64,000 nt of DNA from Nitrospirota bacterium (lineage in GTDB: Bacteria; Nitrospirota; Nitrospiria; Nitrospirales; Nitrospiraceae), in contig JAUSMA010000033.1 in assembly GCA_030645475.1 (NCBI GenBank), positions 1 through 64,000 of the forward strand, written 5' to 3'. Below are positions 8,735 to 16,988 of this stretch, piece after piece. Both the position numbers and the translations under genes were made by a program. Each line of letters opens with the position of its first letter. The first letter of the stretch is position 1. The notes under the pieces are model-generated. The model saw nothing but the letters and a program-made list of their open reading frames with translations, did no database searches and was not told the DNA's origin.

Positions 8735-9013
8735 TTAGGCTTGCGGGCGAAAGTTTTGATCGATCTTTGCGGTGTCAATTTGTTCGCCGAGCTTCAGGAA
8801 CGCTTTCATCTGCTTTTTGACGAGTTCTCTGCCGCTTTCTTCGCCCAGGTTGACCTGATACTCGTTAATGACCATGACCCGCATGCCTTCCCATTTTTTC
8901 CAGCAGGGTTTGCAGACCTTGGCTTTGATCTCGGTTTCGAGCTTTCCCATGAAGAGGGTGTCTGTGATGGCTTCTCCTGCCTGTCCGCACGTGACGCACT
9001 GAACGTCTGACAT
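8735..9013 (-). CDS. Fe(2+)-trafficking / YggX-like small protein with two CxxC pairs
   Basis: 92 aa. Residues 38-75 (WKKWEGMRVMVINE, then GRELVKKQMKAFL) align by eye with the YggX family, which protects Fe-S enzymes from oxidative damage. It differs in carrying two CxxC pairs, C6/C9 and C34/C37, which would make a zinc or Fe-S site that classical YggX lacks. A good Shine-Dalgarno (GGAGG) precedes the ATG. Single gene on the minus strand, divergent from tRNA-Leu. Family assignment is moderately sure; the metal is inference. Confidence 0.65.
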   Translation of the reverse strand: MSDVQCVTCGQAGEAITDTLFMGKLETEIKAKVCKPCWKKWEGMRVMVINEYQVNLGEESGRELVKKQMKAFLKLGEQIDTAKIDQNFRPQA

Positions 9014-9103
9014 AATCTAAGGATCCTCCTGCACATAATGTATGAGTGGGTAGAGGCGTCAGTGTAGCACTGCGTTCATGTGTAAGAAAAGAGGGGAGAT
9101 TGA

Positions 9104-9132
9104 TTGACCCGCACATGGCTTCGTGTTAAGAA
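9104..9132 (+). promoter_or_regulatory. Promoter for tRNA-Leu
   Basis: TTGACC (9104-9109), 17-base spacer, TAAGAA (9127-9132), ending 32 bp before the tRNA. Good -35 and acceptable -10. Confidence 0.55.
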
Positions 9133-9164
9133 TGTGCGGCGTTTCTTTTGTGAATATGGTCTAT

Positions 9165-9251
9165 GCCCGGATGGCGGAACTGGCAGACGCGCCGGACTCA
9201 AAATCCGGTTCTCGTAAGAGAGTGGGAGTTCAACCCTCCCTCTGGGCACCA
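9165..9251 (+). tRNA. tRNA-Leu (anticodon CAA)
   Basis: 87-nt class II tRNA with a long variable arm. The acceptor stem GCCCGGA/TCTGGGC pairs over 7 bp with one G-T; discriminator A and encoded CCA at 9249-9251. The anticodon stem CCGGA/TCCGG encloses the loop CTCAAAA, giving CAA, which reads UUG. The T arm contains GTTCAAC. Confidence 0.95.
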
Positions 9252-9348
9252 TATAGTTGCAGTAGAGCAGGATTTCTGAGTGTTTTTATTGCGGGGCAAT
9301 CCTTCTGTAGTGCTTCAATCAATGCTAAATTACTCACGATTATGCCTC

Positions 9349-9377
9349 TTGACATGTCCGAATTGGTGGCCTATAGT
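9349..9377 (+). promoter_or_regulatory. Near-consensus promoter for the secreted protein gene
   Basis: TTGACA (9349-9354), exactly 17 bases, TATAGT (9372-9377). It leaves roughly a 100-nt leader before the start at 9482. One of the best promoter matches in the window. Confidence 0.7.
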
Positions 9378-9481
9378 CCGCCCCGTAGTCGTAATGAAAC
9401 AGCATAAACCTGATCATGTTGGTCCCATCTTGTTTGTCCGTCATTTCACTTCATTCTCTAATCTCACCAAGGAGGCAGCAC

Positions 9482-10222
9482 ATGCGTAAAGTGTTGGCAC
9501 TAGGAACGGCAATTCTTTTTGTCGGTTCCGTGGGTGTGTCAATCGCTCAGGAGCGCTTGCAATCTAACCAATCAGGGTTGGGCGTGGGCGAAGGAGTCGG
9601 CGATGTGTCGGGGTCGAGCACCCGTGTGACCACGTTCGATCGGAGCAGCTTCCTCGATCGTTTGTCACAGGCCGAGACGATCTATGGCCGAGTAATCGGC
9701 CTTGATCTTCCGGCGAAGAAGATGCATCTTGAGGGCGGTGGAAGCTCTCATGATGAGGGTCGTGCAGGTGGTGGCGCCATGAACTACCGCACGGTGTACT
9801 TTGATGACAAAACCAACTTCGACCAGATTCGTATTCTTGAGACTGGCGACGATGTGACCATTCAGGCGTTCGAGGAAACGAGTGCGGCGCAGCCATTCGG
9901 CACTGGACGTAAGATCGTCCGAGAGATCACCGTCATGCGTGGCAATGAGCGCCTCGCCGGTTTCGGCGGACTCGGGCAGCGCCCGAATCCCGGGACTGAG
10001 CGTGGGATTAACACGACCAGCGCTTCCACCACCGGTGGTATTGGTGGCGCAGTGTTGCCAGGGAAGATCGATTCCGGTATCACCAGCCCGGTTGGTGAAT
10101 ATACCGGTGCCGCTCCCTGCTGGCAATGTGAACCGCAGCCAGGATGGGGCAATGCAAGCGGTAACAGATCTGACTATGGGACGGACTATTCCAAGCCAAA
10201 CTTGGTCAAGGGTCTGAACTAA
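9482..10222 (+). CDS. Uncharacterised secreted protein, 246 aa
   Basis: I do not recognise a family. The ATG at 9482 follows AAGGAGG and opens a clear signal peptide (MRKVLALGTAILFVGSVGVSIAQ, likely cleaved after SIA). Residues about 65-150 look like a small beta domain (ETIYGRVIGLDL, then TVYFDDKTNF and LETGDDVTIQAF), similar in style to OB-like domains such as DUF5666. The rest is Gly/Ser/Thr-rich and probably disordered, with one CWQC pair near the C-terminus. It is monocistronic: strong promoter at 9349-9377 and terminator at 10251-10282. Likely abundant periplasmic or surface protein. Confidence 0.8.
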   Translation: MRKVLALGTAILFVGSVGVSIAQERLQSNQSGLGVGEGVGDVSGSSTRVTTFDRSSFLDRLSQAETIYGRVIGLDLPAKKMHLEGGGSSHDEGRAGGGAMNYRTVYFDDKTNFDQIRILETGDDVTIQAFEETSAAQPFGTGRKIVREITVMRGNERLAGFGGLGQRPNPGTERGINTTSASTTGGIGGAVLPGKIDSGITSPVGEYTGAAPCWQCEPQPGWGNASGNRSDYGTDYSKPNLVKGLN

Positions 10223-10250
10223 GTCGCAATACATTCTGTGACTCTGTGGG

Positions 10251-10282
10251 AAGGGGCAGCGTTTCGCTGCCCCTTCTTTTTT
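10251..10282 (+). terminator. Rho-independent terminator
   Basis: Perfect 10-bp stem AAGGGGCAGC / GCTGCCCCTT (10251-10260, 10266-10275), 5-base loop, then C and seven T. Ends the secreted-protein transcript. Confidence 0.9.
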
Positions 10283-10396
10283 TGTCTGCTTTGCCTGCCA
10301 TGAAGTGTAGTGCTTGCGGGGTTGCCGACTCCTTGCTAGGATTTGCGTCCTGCCTGTGCAAGAAGAATGGCTTGGACTGATGCGAAGGAGAGACCT

Positions 10397-10669
10397 GTGG
10401 CTGGAGATGAAGAGAAAGGCACGATTGTGACGGATCAACCGTATGCCGAGTTGGATTTACGAGGAGTGATTTGCCCCTATAACTTCGTCAAGACGAAGTT
10501 GAAGTTGGAAACGATGGAGCAGGGACAGATCCTTTCGGTATTGTTGGATGATGGAGATCCGATTCAGAATGTCCCGCGCAGCGTGAGTAATGAGGGGCAT
10601 AGTGTCCTCTCGCAGGACCGCGTCGAGGGATCATTTCGAGTGCTCATCCGCCGCCGCGAAGATGAGTAG
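10397..10669 (+). CDS. TusA/SirA-family sulfurtransferase-like protein
   Basis: About 90 aa from the GTG at 10397, chosen because GAAGGAGAG ends 4 bases before it; an in-frame ATG at 10343 would add 18 residues without family similarity. The TusA signature is present: ELDLRGVICPYNFVKTKLKLE, with the sulfur-accepting cysteine at C26 followed by Pro, then SVLLDDGDPIQNVPRSV. TusA-type proteins carry persulfide sulfur for tRNA thiolation or cofactor synthesis. The stop lies 26 bp inside the 3' end of the convergent rsmI. Confidence 0.85.
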   Translation: MAGDEEKGTIVTDQPYAELDLRGVICPYNFVKTKLKLETMEQGQILSVLLDDGDPIQNVPRSVSNEGHSVLSQDRVEGSFRVLIRRREDE

Positions 10670-11447
10670 TGCGGGGTATTGTTCCGCTCATCTTTTTCGA
10701 TTTTGATCCTGCCCTGTGCCCTTCAATCACGACCGTCACTGCTGAGTCTTTCGATACCTGTCTGATCTGATCGAGCAGCTTCTCAGACCTTCCGCGCATA
10801 AGAGTCTCCTTGGGCGTCGTCAGATCTATCGCAATGGCAACCTGTCTATTGGGGAAGATTTGCGCCAGAGTTTGTAGCAGTCTTCTGAGGGATCTTGAGG
10901 TTACATAGAAGGCGAGCGTTCTGCGCTCCTCGCGAAGTTTGGCGAGGAATGCTGTGAGACGCAGGCTGGATGACGGCAGGTGCCCCTCAAAAATGATCGC
11001 ATCGCCAGAAAACCCAGAGATGGCCGTAGCTGCCGTCATGACAGAGGGGCCCGGGATCGTTTTAACCATGATTCCTGCTCGATGGGCCGCCGCCACAAAC
11101 AGACTGCCTGGGTCGTAGATCACCGGGGTGCCATTGTCTGAGACGAAGGCCACATCATGCCCCTGCGTGAGTCGATGCAGAAGGAGCTGTATTTTTTCGT
11201 GGCGATTGAGCGGGCCGTAGCTCGTGATCGTGGCGGTGATGCCGTGATGGGTCAGGAGTGCCTGGGTCTTGCGTGGATCTTCTGACGCAATAATCGAGAC
11301 GCGGCGCAACGTCGCAAGAGCCCGAAGCGTAATGTCGTCAGGGTGACCAATTGGCGTGCCGACGATGTAGAGGGTGCCGGGGAAATGAGGGGCGGTGGTC
11401 CGGCCTTGTATCTTGCGATCGTTTGGTTGACTCCCGTCTCGCGCCAT
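10644..11447 (-). CDS. rsmI: 16S rRNA (cytidine-1402 2'-O) methyltransferase
   Basis: SAM-dependent tetrapyrrole-methylase-fold enzyme that 2'-O-methylates C1402 in the decoding centre. Motifs: GTLYIVGTPIGHPDDIT at the N-terminus, then VSIIASEDPRKTQALLTHHGI, AFVSDNGTPVIYDPG and IPGPSVMTAATAISG. The ATG at 11445-11447 is favoured by an upstream AGGA (267 aa); an ATG at 11468 is possible. Its 3' end overlaps the TusA-like gene by 26 bp tail-to-tail, and its 5' coding region contains the promoter of the opposing heme operon. Confidence 0.9.
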   Translation of the reverse strand: MARDGSQPNDRKIQGRTTAPHFPGTLYIVGTPIGHPDDITLRALATLRRVSIIASEDPRKTQALLTHHGITATITSYGPLNRHEKIQLLLHRLTQGHDVAFVSDNGTPVIYDPGSLFVAAAHRAGIMVKTIPGPSVMTAATAISGFSGDAIIFEGHLPSSSLRLTAFLAKLREERRTLAFYVTSRSLRRLLQTLAQIFPNRQVAIAIDLTTPKETLMRGRSEKLLDQIRQVSKDSAVTVVIEGHRAGSKSKKMSGTIPRTTHLRGGG

Positions 11448-11456
11448 CGATATAAT
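11427..11456 (+). promoter_or_regulatory. Promoter for the ccsA-like/hemA operon
   Basis: TTGACT (11427-11432), 18-base spacer, TATAAT (11451-11456). It lies over the start of rsmI on the opposite strand, so transcription of the two may interfere. Confidence 0.65.
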
Positions 11457-11509
11457 TCCTCGTTTCATGCGTGTCTTTTTGTCCTGAAAAGTTGAGGGGA
11501 TAGCACTCT

Positions 11510-12313
11510 ATGGCCGCCATGTTTTTCATGGTGACGATGGCCCTGTATTTTGCGGCCACCGTTTCCTTTCTTGCCTACCTGCTGTGGCCTTCAGAGGCCC
11601 TGTCCAAAGCCTCGTTGGGCATGACAGCGATCGGGTTTGCTGCTCATACCATTGCGTTGGTTGCGAGAATGGTCGGAACGGCAGACGTCTCGCCGCCCGG
11701 GTTCCATGAAGCCCTGTCGTTTTTTTCCTGGATGCTGATTCTCGTCTTTCTTGCTGTAGAGTTTCGTCATCGTCTGCATGTGCTTGGTTCGTTCATCGTT
11801 CCACTGGCCCTCGTGTCGCTCGTCTCTGCCGCGGCCTTGCCAGAAACCGCTCCGACGTTGAGTCCTGTGTTTCGTACGCTGTGGGTCCATGTCACGCTGA
11901 GTATGCTCGGGACCGTGGGGTTTGCGGTCGCCTTTGTAGCTGGTCTCATGTATCTGATTCAGGACAGGCTTCTCAAGTCTAAACGCTTCAATGTCCTCTA
12001 CTCAAAACTGCCTGCGCTGGATTTTCTCGACCATCTCAATCAGCAATCGATCGTGATGGGATTTCCGCTGCTGACGCTCGGCATCATCACTGGGGCGTTG
12101 TCCGCCGAGTTCTCTCGAGGGTCGTACCTGAGCTGGAATCCCGAGCAAACATGGGCGTTGGTGACATGGGTATTCTACTTCGCCGTGTTGCTCGGACGAC
12201 TCACGGTGGGCTGGCGAGCCAAACGAGCTGCCTATTTGACGATTATTGGATTTGCCGGAGTGATACTGACCCTCATTGGCGTGGTCCTCAAGGGCCACGG
12301 ACCGGTGTCTTGA
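11510..12313 (+). CDS. CcsA/HemX-like cytochrome c assembly membrane protein
   Basis: 267 aa with about eight hydrophobic segments. It carries the heme-handling family signature: WVHVTLSMLG at about 126-135 and the WxPEQTWALVTW tryptophan motif (a WWD-domain variant) at about 213-224. CcsA/ResC proteins pass heme for cytochrome c maturation; the HemX branch sits next to hemA and can lower HemA levels. Overlap with the hemA reading region is absent (1 bp gap to hemA ATG at 12315), so coupling is likely. HemX versus CcsA role cannot be separated from sequence. Confidence 0.85.
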   Translation: MAAMFFMVTMALYFAATVSFLAYLLWPSEALSKASLGMTAIGFAAHTIALVARMVGTADVSPPGFHEALSFFSWMLILVFLAVEFRHRLHVLGSFIVPLALVSLVSAAALPETAPTLSPVFRTLWVHVTLSMLGTVGFAVAFVAGLMYLIQDRLLKSKRFNVLYSKLPALDFLDHLNQQSIVMGFPLLTLGIITGALSAEFSRGSYLSWNPEQTWALVTWVFYFAVLLGRLTVGWRAKRAAYLTIIGFAGVILTLIGVVLKGHGPVS

Positions 12314-12314
12314 A

Positions 12315-13679
12315 ATGCATATTGTTGTTGTCGGTCTGAGTCATAAGACCGCCCCGGTTGAAATTCGCGAGAAGCTCGCGATTCCTGAGAGCCGGATGAG
12401 TGAAGCCCTGACCCGTCTCTGTTCGTATCAAGGGGTACGGGAAGGCATATTGCTGTCGACCTGTAATCGTGTCGAGGTCTATGCCGTCGTCGATGAAATT
12501 GAAGCCGGGTATGGTCGTATTCAGGAATTTTTGGCTGATGCCCACCTGTCGCTGTCTTCAGAGCAACTGACACCCCATCTCTACTGGCACCAGGGGGATC
12601 GGGCGATCAGCCATTTATTTCGTGTCGCCTCTAGTCTCGACTCCATGATTGTCGGCGAGTCGCAGATTCTAGGGCAGATTAAAGATGCGTTCGAGGTAGC
12701 ACTTACACACAAGTCGACCGGCATCATTCTGAACAAAGTCGTGAAGAAGGCGATCTCCGTCGCCAAGCGTGTGCGGACGGAAACGAAAATTGCCGAGATG
12801 GCGGTGTCGGTCAGTTATGCCGCGGTCGAGTTGGCCAAGAAGATCTTTTCGGATCTCAGCGAAAAGACGGTGTTGTTGGTGGGGGCGGGGGAGATGGCCA
12901 AGTTGGCGGCCAGACATTTTATTGCCAGCGGGATCCGTCATGTGCGGGTCACGACGAGGAATCCGCAACATGGAATGGAATTGGCCGATCGATTCGGCGG
13001 CACCGCGGTTCCCTTTGAACAGTTTCGGGAGGACATGGCGTCTGCCGATATTGTGCTGGTATCGACCGGTGCCGCTCATTATCTCGTGAGCGAGGACGAC
13101 GTGCAGCGATCGGTCAAACAACGGATGAATCGCCCGATGTTTCTGATCGACATCTCGGTCCCGCGCAATATCGATCCGGCGGTGCGTCATGTGGATAATG
13201 CGTTTCTTTTCGACATCGATGATTTGAAAGCGCGGGTTGAACAGAACCGCGGAGGACGTTTGCTGGAGGCCGAGAAGGCCGAGCAGATGGTGGTGGATGA
13301 AGTCGGGATCGTTCGGCAGTGGCTCCAGTCGCTCGAAGTGACCCCCACCATCATGGCTCTCCGTACGAAAGCCGATGATATCAAACGGGTGGAGGTCGAG
13401 AAGACTTTGGGGCGATTGGCGAATCTCTCCGAGCCCGAGCGTGAATTGGTCGAGGCGATGGCGTCCTCAATCGTGAACAAGCTCATTCATAACACGATGG
13501 TGACGCTCAAGGCCGAGGTGAATTCTTCGGACGGGGCTGCGTTCGTCGAGGCGGCGAGGCGATTCTTTAGCCTTGGGGATGCCGCTGGTTCGGCCGTCAA
13601 CGGGAGTGCAGTAGAGAGCAATATCCAGAGTCGTGAAGAGACGACTCCAAAAGCTGGCGCGAAGACACCGGATCGATGA
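12315..13679 (+). CDS. hemA: Glutamyl-tRNA reductase
   Basis: First committed step of C5-pathway heme synthesis: reduces Glu-tRNA(Glu) to glutamate-1-semialdehyde with NADPH. 454 aa. The nucleophile C50 lies in LLSTCNRVEVY; the motif FRVASSLDSMIVGESQILGQIK follows. An NADPH-binding stretch VLLVGAGEMAKLAARHF and C-terminal dimerisation helices are present. The start at 12315 begins MHIVVVGLSHKTAPVEIRE; in-frame codons further upstream lie in the CcsA-like gene and are rejected. Confidence 0.97.
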   Translation: MHIVVVGLSHKTAPVEIREKLAIPESRMSEALTRLCSYQGVREGILLSTCNRVEVYAVVDEIEAGYGRIQEFLADAHLSLSSEQLTPHLYWHQGDRAISHLFRVASSLDSMIVGESQILGQIKDAFEVALTHKSTGIILNKVVKKAISVAKRVRTETKIAEMAVSVSYAAVELAKKIFSDLSEKTVLLVGAGEMAKLAARHFIASGIRHVRVTTRNPQHGMELADRFGGTAVPFEQFREDMASADIVLVSTGAAHYLVSEDDVQRSVKQRMNRPMFLIDISVPRNIDPAVRHVDNAFLFDIDDLKARVEQNRGGRLLEAEKAEQMVVDEVGIVRQWLQSLEVTPTIMALRTKADDIKRVEVEKTLGRLANLSEPERELVEAMASSIVNKLIHNTMVTLKAEVNSSDGAAFVEAARRFFSLGDAAGSAVNGSAVESNIQSREETTPKAGAKTPDR

Positions 13680-13692
13680 ATGCAGCAATTGT

Positions 13693-14016
13693 ATGGGGAA
13701 GACCCGCACAGGGCCAAAACTCTTTACCTGTCCCAAATGTCGAAAGACGTACCTGGGACATGACCCTCTACCCGATTGCCCGGCCTGCGGTTTCGACTAT
13801 CGCGAGCGGGAAGGGTTCCGGTGGGATGTGCTTGTCTACCTCTTGTCGATTCTTGGGTTGATCAGCTTTTTACTCGTCTCGTCCTCCTATAGAAGTTTCG
13901 TCAGCGGGACTTTGTCCAGCGAGACGTCACGGGCGGACCACGACAGTGTAGAGAAACTCCCGGGCCGCGAACGGGCCGCGACGTTTCCTACTCCATATCA
14001 TGATACGAGTCGGTGA
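13693..14016 (+). CDS. Zinc-ribbon plus transmembrane small protein
   Basis: 107 aa, not a family I can name. A rubredoxin/zinc-ribbon-like knuckle CPKCRKTYLGHDPLPDCPACGF occupies about residues 13-34 (two CxxC pairs), followed by one membrane helix (VLVYLLSILGLISFLLV, about 50-66) and a polar tail. It sits between hemA (13 bp) and hemC (9 bp) in the same operon, which suggests a link to tetrapyrrole or redox-metal handling; that is guilt by association only. There is no clear Shine-Dalgarno; coupling to hemA translation is plausible. Confidence 0.7.
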   Translation: MGKTRTGPKLFTCPKCRKTYLGHDPLPDCPACGFDYREREGFRWDVLVYLLSILGLISFLLVSSSYRSFVSGTLSSETSRADHDSVEKLPGRERAATFPTPYHDTSR

Positions 14017-14025
14017 AAGGGAGCC

Positions 14026-14973
14026 ATGTCGAAAGTCAGCCATGAACGATTGAGCGTCGTGCTGGGAACGCGCGGTAGCAAGTTGGCGGTGCATCAGAGC
14101 GAGTGGGTGCAGGCACAGTTACATGCGTTGGCTCCCCATGTGACGGTCACGTTGCGACGGATCCAGACATCAGGGGACAGGATTCTCGACGTTCCGTTGG
14201 CTCAAATCGGTGGGAAGGGGCTCTTTGTCAAGGAGATCGAGGAAGCGTTGTTGAGCGGCGAGATTGATCTGGCGGTGCATAGCATGAAAGATGTCCCCAC
14301 GGAACTGCCCGATGGGCTGGAGATTCTCTGTGTGCCGCCTCGTGAGGATCCGCGGGATGCCTTGATCAGTCGTGACGGAAAGTCGTTCCTGGACCTTCCG
14401 CTTGGTGCCAGGATTGGAACCAGCAGCCTTCGCCGTCAATCGCAACTCTTGCATGCGAGACCGGATCTCACGATTGCGATGTTGCGAGGGAATCTGGATA
14501 CCCGTCTCAAGAAGTTACGTGAGGGACAGTTCGATGCCATCGTGCTCGCCGCAGCCGGACTTCGACGATTGGCGTGGGCGCATGAAATCACGGAGTATCT
14601 GGCGCCTCAGATTAGTTTGCCTGCCATTGGCCAGGGCGCGCTCGGAATTGAGGGCCGGAGGGACGATGCCTTCATTCGTTCCCTCTTGAGCGGCTTGGAC
14701 CATGCGCCGAGTAAGATCGCCGTTCTTGCTGAGCGTGCGTTGCTCCATCGGCTTCAAGGAGGCTGTCAGGTCCCAATCGCCGCCCATGCAACATTGACCG
14801 GTACAAAGGTGAGATTGGAAGGCGTCGTGGCCAGTGTGGACGGCAAGGAACTCATTCGCGATTCTGTTGAAGGCACGATCGAGGATCCTGAGTCGATCGG
14901 TGTTCAACTCGCAGAACGATTGCTTGCGCGCGGGGGCGAGAGAATTCTCCAAGGGATCTACGGGACGGCATGA
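14026..14973 (+). CDS. hemC: Hydroxymethylbilane synthase (porphobilinogen deaminase)
   Basis: Joins four porphobilinogens into hydroxymethylbilane. 315 aa. Domain 1 starts LGTRGSKLAVHQSEW; the HSMKDVPTELPDGL motif is at about 85-98; RIGTSSLRRQSQL and AMLRGNLDTRL follow. The dipyrromethane cofactor attaches to C247 in LQGGCQVPIAAH. GGGAG precedes the ATG. It overlaps the next gene by 4 bp (ATGA). Confidence 0.97.
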   Translation: MSKVSHERLSVVLGTRGSKLAVHQSEWVQAQLHALAPHVTVTLRRIQTSGDRILDVPLAQIGGKGLFVKEIEEALLSGEIDLAVHSMKDVPTELPDGLEILCVPPREDPRDALISRDGKSFLDLPLGARIGTSSLRRQSQLLHARPDLTIAMLRGNLDTRLKKLREGQFDAIVLAAAGLRRLAWAHEITEYLAPQISLPAIGQGALGIEGRRDDAFIRSLLSGLDHAPSKIAVLAERALLHRLQGGCQVPIAAHATLTGTKVRLEGVVASVDGKELIRDSVEGTIEDPESIGVQLAERLLARGGERILQGIYGTA

Positions 14974-16535
14974 CGACAACGAGAAGGTCAGGAAAGGTCT
15001 ATTTGGTTGGAGCGGGACCAGGCGATCCTGGCCTCCTGACACTGAAAGGGAAGGCATGCCTGGAGCAGGCCGATGTCGTGCTCTACGATTTTCTCGCCAA
15101 TCCGGCCTTGCTGCAGTATGTTCCGGCCACGGCGCAGCGCATCTATGTTGGGCGACGGGGGCGTGGTCAGTATCGAGACCAAGCCGATATCAATCGGCTG
15201 CTGATTGAACGGGCTCAAGAGGGACATGTGGTGGTCCGGCTCAAGGGTGGAGACCCCTTTGTATTCGGGCGTGGCGGAGAAGAAGCGGAAGCGGTGGCCG
15301 CTGCAGGGATCGATTTTGAGGTGGTCCCTGGAGTGACAGCGGCGATTGCGGTGCCTGCCTATGCGGGTATTCCGGTGACCCATCGCACCCTGGCCTCCAC
15401 GGTTACGTTTGTGACCGGTCATGAAGATCCCACCAAACCGGAGACCCTGTTGGAATGGCCTAAGTTGGCGGGCGCATCTGGCACGCTCGTATTCATGATG
15501 GGGATGAAGAATCTCCCCTCGATTGTTGGCCACTTAGTGGCAGAAGGTCGGTCGTCTGAGACGCCGGTAGCGGCGATTCATTGGGGGACCAAGGCGGATC
15601 AACAGACCATCGTGGGGACTTTGGACAATATTGTGGCGAGAACCGAAGCCGTGCACCTCGAACCGCCGACGGTGATCGTCGTGGGCGAGGTGGTGCGACT
15701 ACGAGGGCAGCTGAATTGGTTTGAGACCAAGCCGCTCTTTGGGAAACGCATTGTGCTGACCAGGGCTCAGGAGCAGGCGCACGAGTTTTCTCAGTTACTT
15801 GCGGCTTACGGAGCGGAGCCAGTGGAGGTGCCGACGATTCAAATCGTCCCTCCGGTCAGTTGGCAGGCGATCGATGATGCGATCAATCGTCTTAATACCT
15901 ATCAATGGCTGATCTTTACCAGCGTGAATGGGGTGAGGCCCTTCATGGATCGTCTCCATGCCGCAGGTAAAGATGCGCGCGCCTTGGCGCCGCTTCGTAT
16001 TTGCGCGATTGGACCGCGCACTGCACAGGAATTGAGCATCCATGGATTGAGGGCGGATATCGTTCCAGCCGAGTTTCAAGCAGAAGGGGTCATTGCCGCG
16101 TTGGCTCAGGTGGGCATCCGTGGGAGCCGTCTGCTGATTCCACGTGCCGAAGTCGCTCGTGAGATTTTGCCGGAACAGTTGAGTGAGTTGGGGGCGGTTG
16201 TCGATGTGATTCCGGTCTACCGGACGATCGCTCCGACGGTAGATGTCGCGTCTTTGACGCAGCAACTTTGCGATGGCCGGGTGGCGGCGCTCACCTTTAC
16301 GAGTTCGTCCACTGTGCGCAACTTTGTGGAGCTTTTTGGGGGGCAAGAGGCGGTCACGAAACTCGTGGCTCAGGTGGCGATTGCCTGCATCGGACCGATT
16401 ACGGCACGTACGGCGGAAGAATATGGGTTGACGGTGACGATCATGCCGATTGAAAATACAGTGCCGGCATTGACCGAGGCCATTGTCCGGCATTTCAGTG
16501 AAGGGGTGCGAGTGGCCGTTTCTGCACATGGATAG
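14970..16535 (+). CDS. cobA-hemD: Uroporphyrinogen-III C-methyltransferase / uroporphyrinogen-III synthase fusion
   Basis: 521-aa two-domain enzyme. Residues 1 to about 250 are a SUMT (CobA) domain, with YLVGAGPGDPGLLTLKG, VVRLKGGDPFVFGRGGEEAEA and PVTHRTLASTVTFVTGHE. Residues from about 255 (KPLFGKRIVLTRAQEQA) form a HemD domain that closes the ring to uroporphyrinogen III. The protein thus makes both the heme branch-point product and the first methylated intermediate for siroheme, heme d1 and B12. Such fusions are known in several phyla. It is coupled to hemC by a 4-bp overlap. Confidence 0.95.
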   Translation: MTTTRRSGKVYLVGAGPGDPGLLTLKGKACLEQADVVLYDFLANPALLQYVPATAQRIYVGRRGRGQYRDQADINRLLIERAQEGHVVVRLKGGDPFVFGRGGEEAEAVAAAGIDFEVVPGVTAAIAVPAYAGIPVTHRTLASTVTFVTGHEDPTKPETLLEWPKLAGASGTLVFMMGMKNLPSIVGHLVAEGRSSETPVAAIHWGTKADQQTIVGTLDNIVARTEAVHLEPPTVIVVGEVVRLRGQLNWFETKPLFGKRIVLTRAQEQAHEFSQLLAAYGAEPVEVPTIQIVPPVSWQAIDDAINRLNTYQWLIFTSVNGVRPFMDRLHAAGKDARALAPLRICAIGPRTAQELSIHGLRADIVPAEFQAEGVIAALAQVGIRGSRLLIPRAEVAREILPEQLSELGAVVDVIPVYRTIAPTVDVASLTQQLCDGRVAALTFTSSSTVRNFVELFGGQEAVTKLVAQVAIACIGPITARTAEEYGLTVTIMPIENTVPALTEAIVRHFSEGVRVAVSAHG

Positions 16536-16591
16536 GTCGCGGTAGACGACGGGGTACGGAACTGATTTGTTTAGTAAGAGGGGGGATTCTC

Positions 16592-16984
16592 ATGGTTGCA
16601 GTCAAGTCGTTCATGGTTCCGAGAGAGAAGTTTATTACGGTTGAGCGGGATACCGATGCCCAGACAGCGGCACGTATCATGCGGGATCGTGGGATTGGCA
16701 GCCTGTTCGTGACGAACGGGAAGGAGATTGTCGGCATTTTGACCGATACCGATATGGTTCGGCGGGTGGTGGCGGCTGGAGCGGATACTCATAAGACGAC
16801 GGTTGAGCAGATTATGTCGGCCCCGATTTTGACGATCGAGGAGAACAAGACGTTGCTCGATGCCAACGATCTGATGGCTCAAACGCATATTCGCCATCTT
16901 GGCGTGACGCGGGATGGCGGGTTGGTCGGTATGATTTCCGTTCGCGACCTCGTCGTGTTTTTAACGAATCTTCCAAGAAAGTAA
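16592..16984 (+). CDS. CBS-domain-pair protein
   Basis: 130 aa made of two CBS motifs and little else. The first ([33 protein letters not shown]) occupies about 6-60, the second ([21 protein letters not shown]) about 73-125. CBS pairs bind adenosine nucleotides as energy or ligand sensors, usually as dimers. A GGGGG Shine-Dalgarno lies upstream. It is placed between cobA-hemD and hemB (4 bp to hemB), so it may tune tetrapyrrole synthesis; this is inferred from position only. Confidence 0.85.
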   Translation: MVAVKSFMVPREKFITVERDTDAQTAARIMRDRGIGSLFVTNGKEIVGILTDTDMVRRVVAAGADTHKTTVEQIMSAPILTIEENKTLLDANDLMAQTHIRHLGVTRDGGLVGMISVRDLVVFLTNLPRK

Positions 16985-16988
16985 TTCG

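Noticed and set aside
14988-15533. Minus-strand frame opposite cobA-hemD
   Set aside because: Antisense shadow of a conserved gene with no independent signals.
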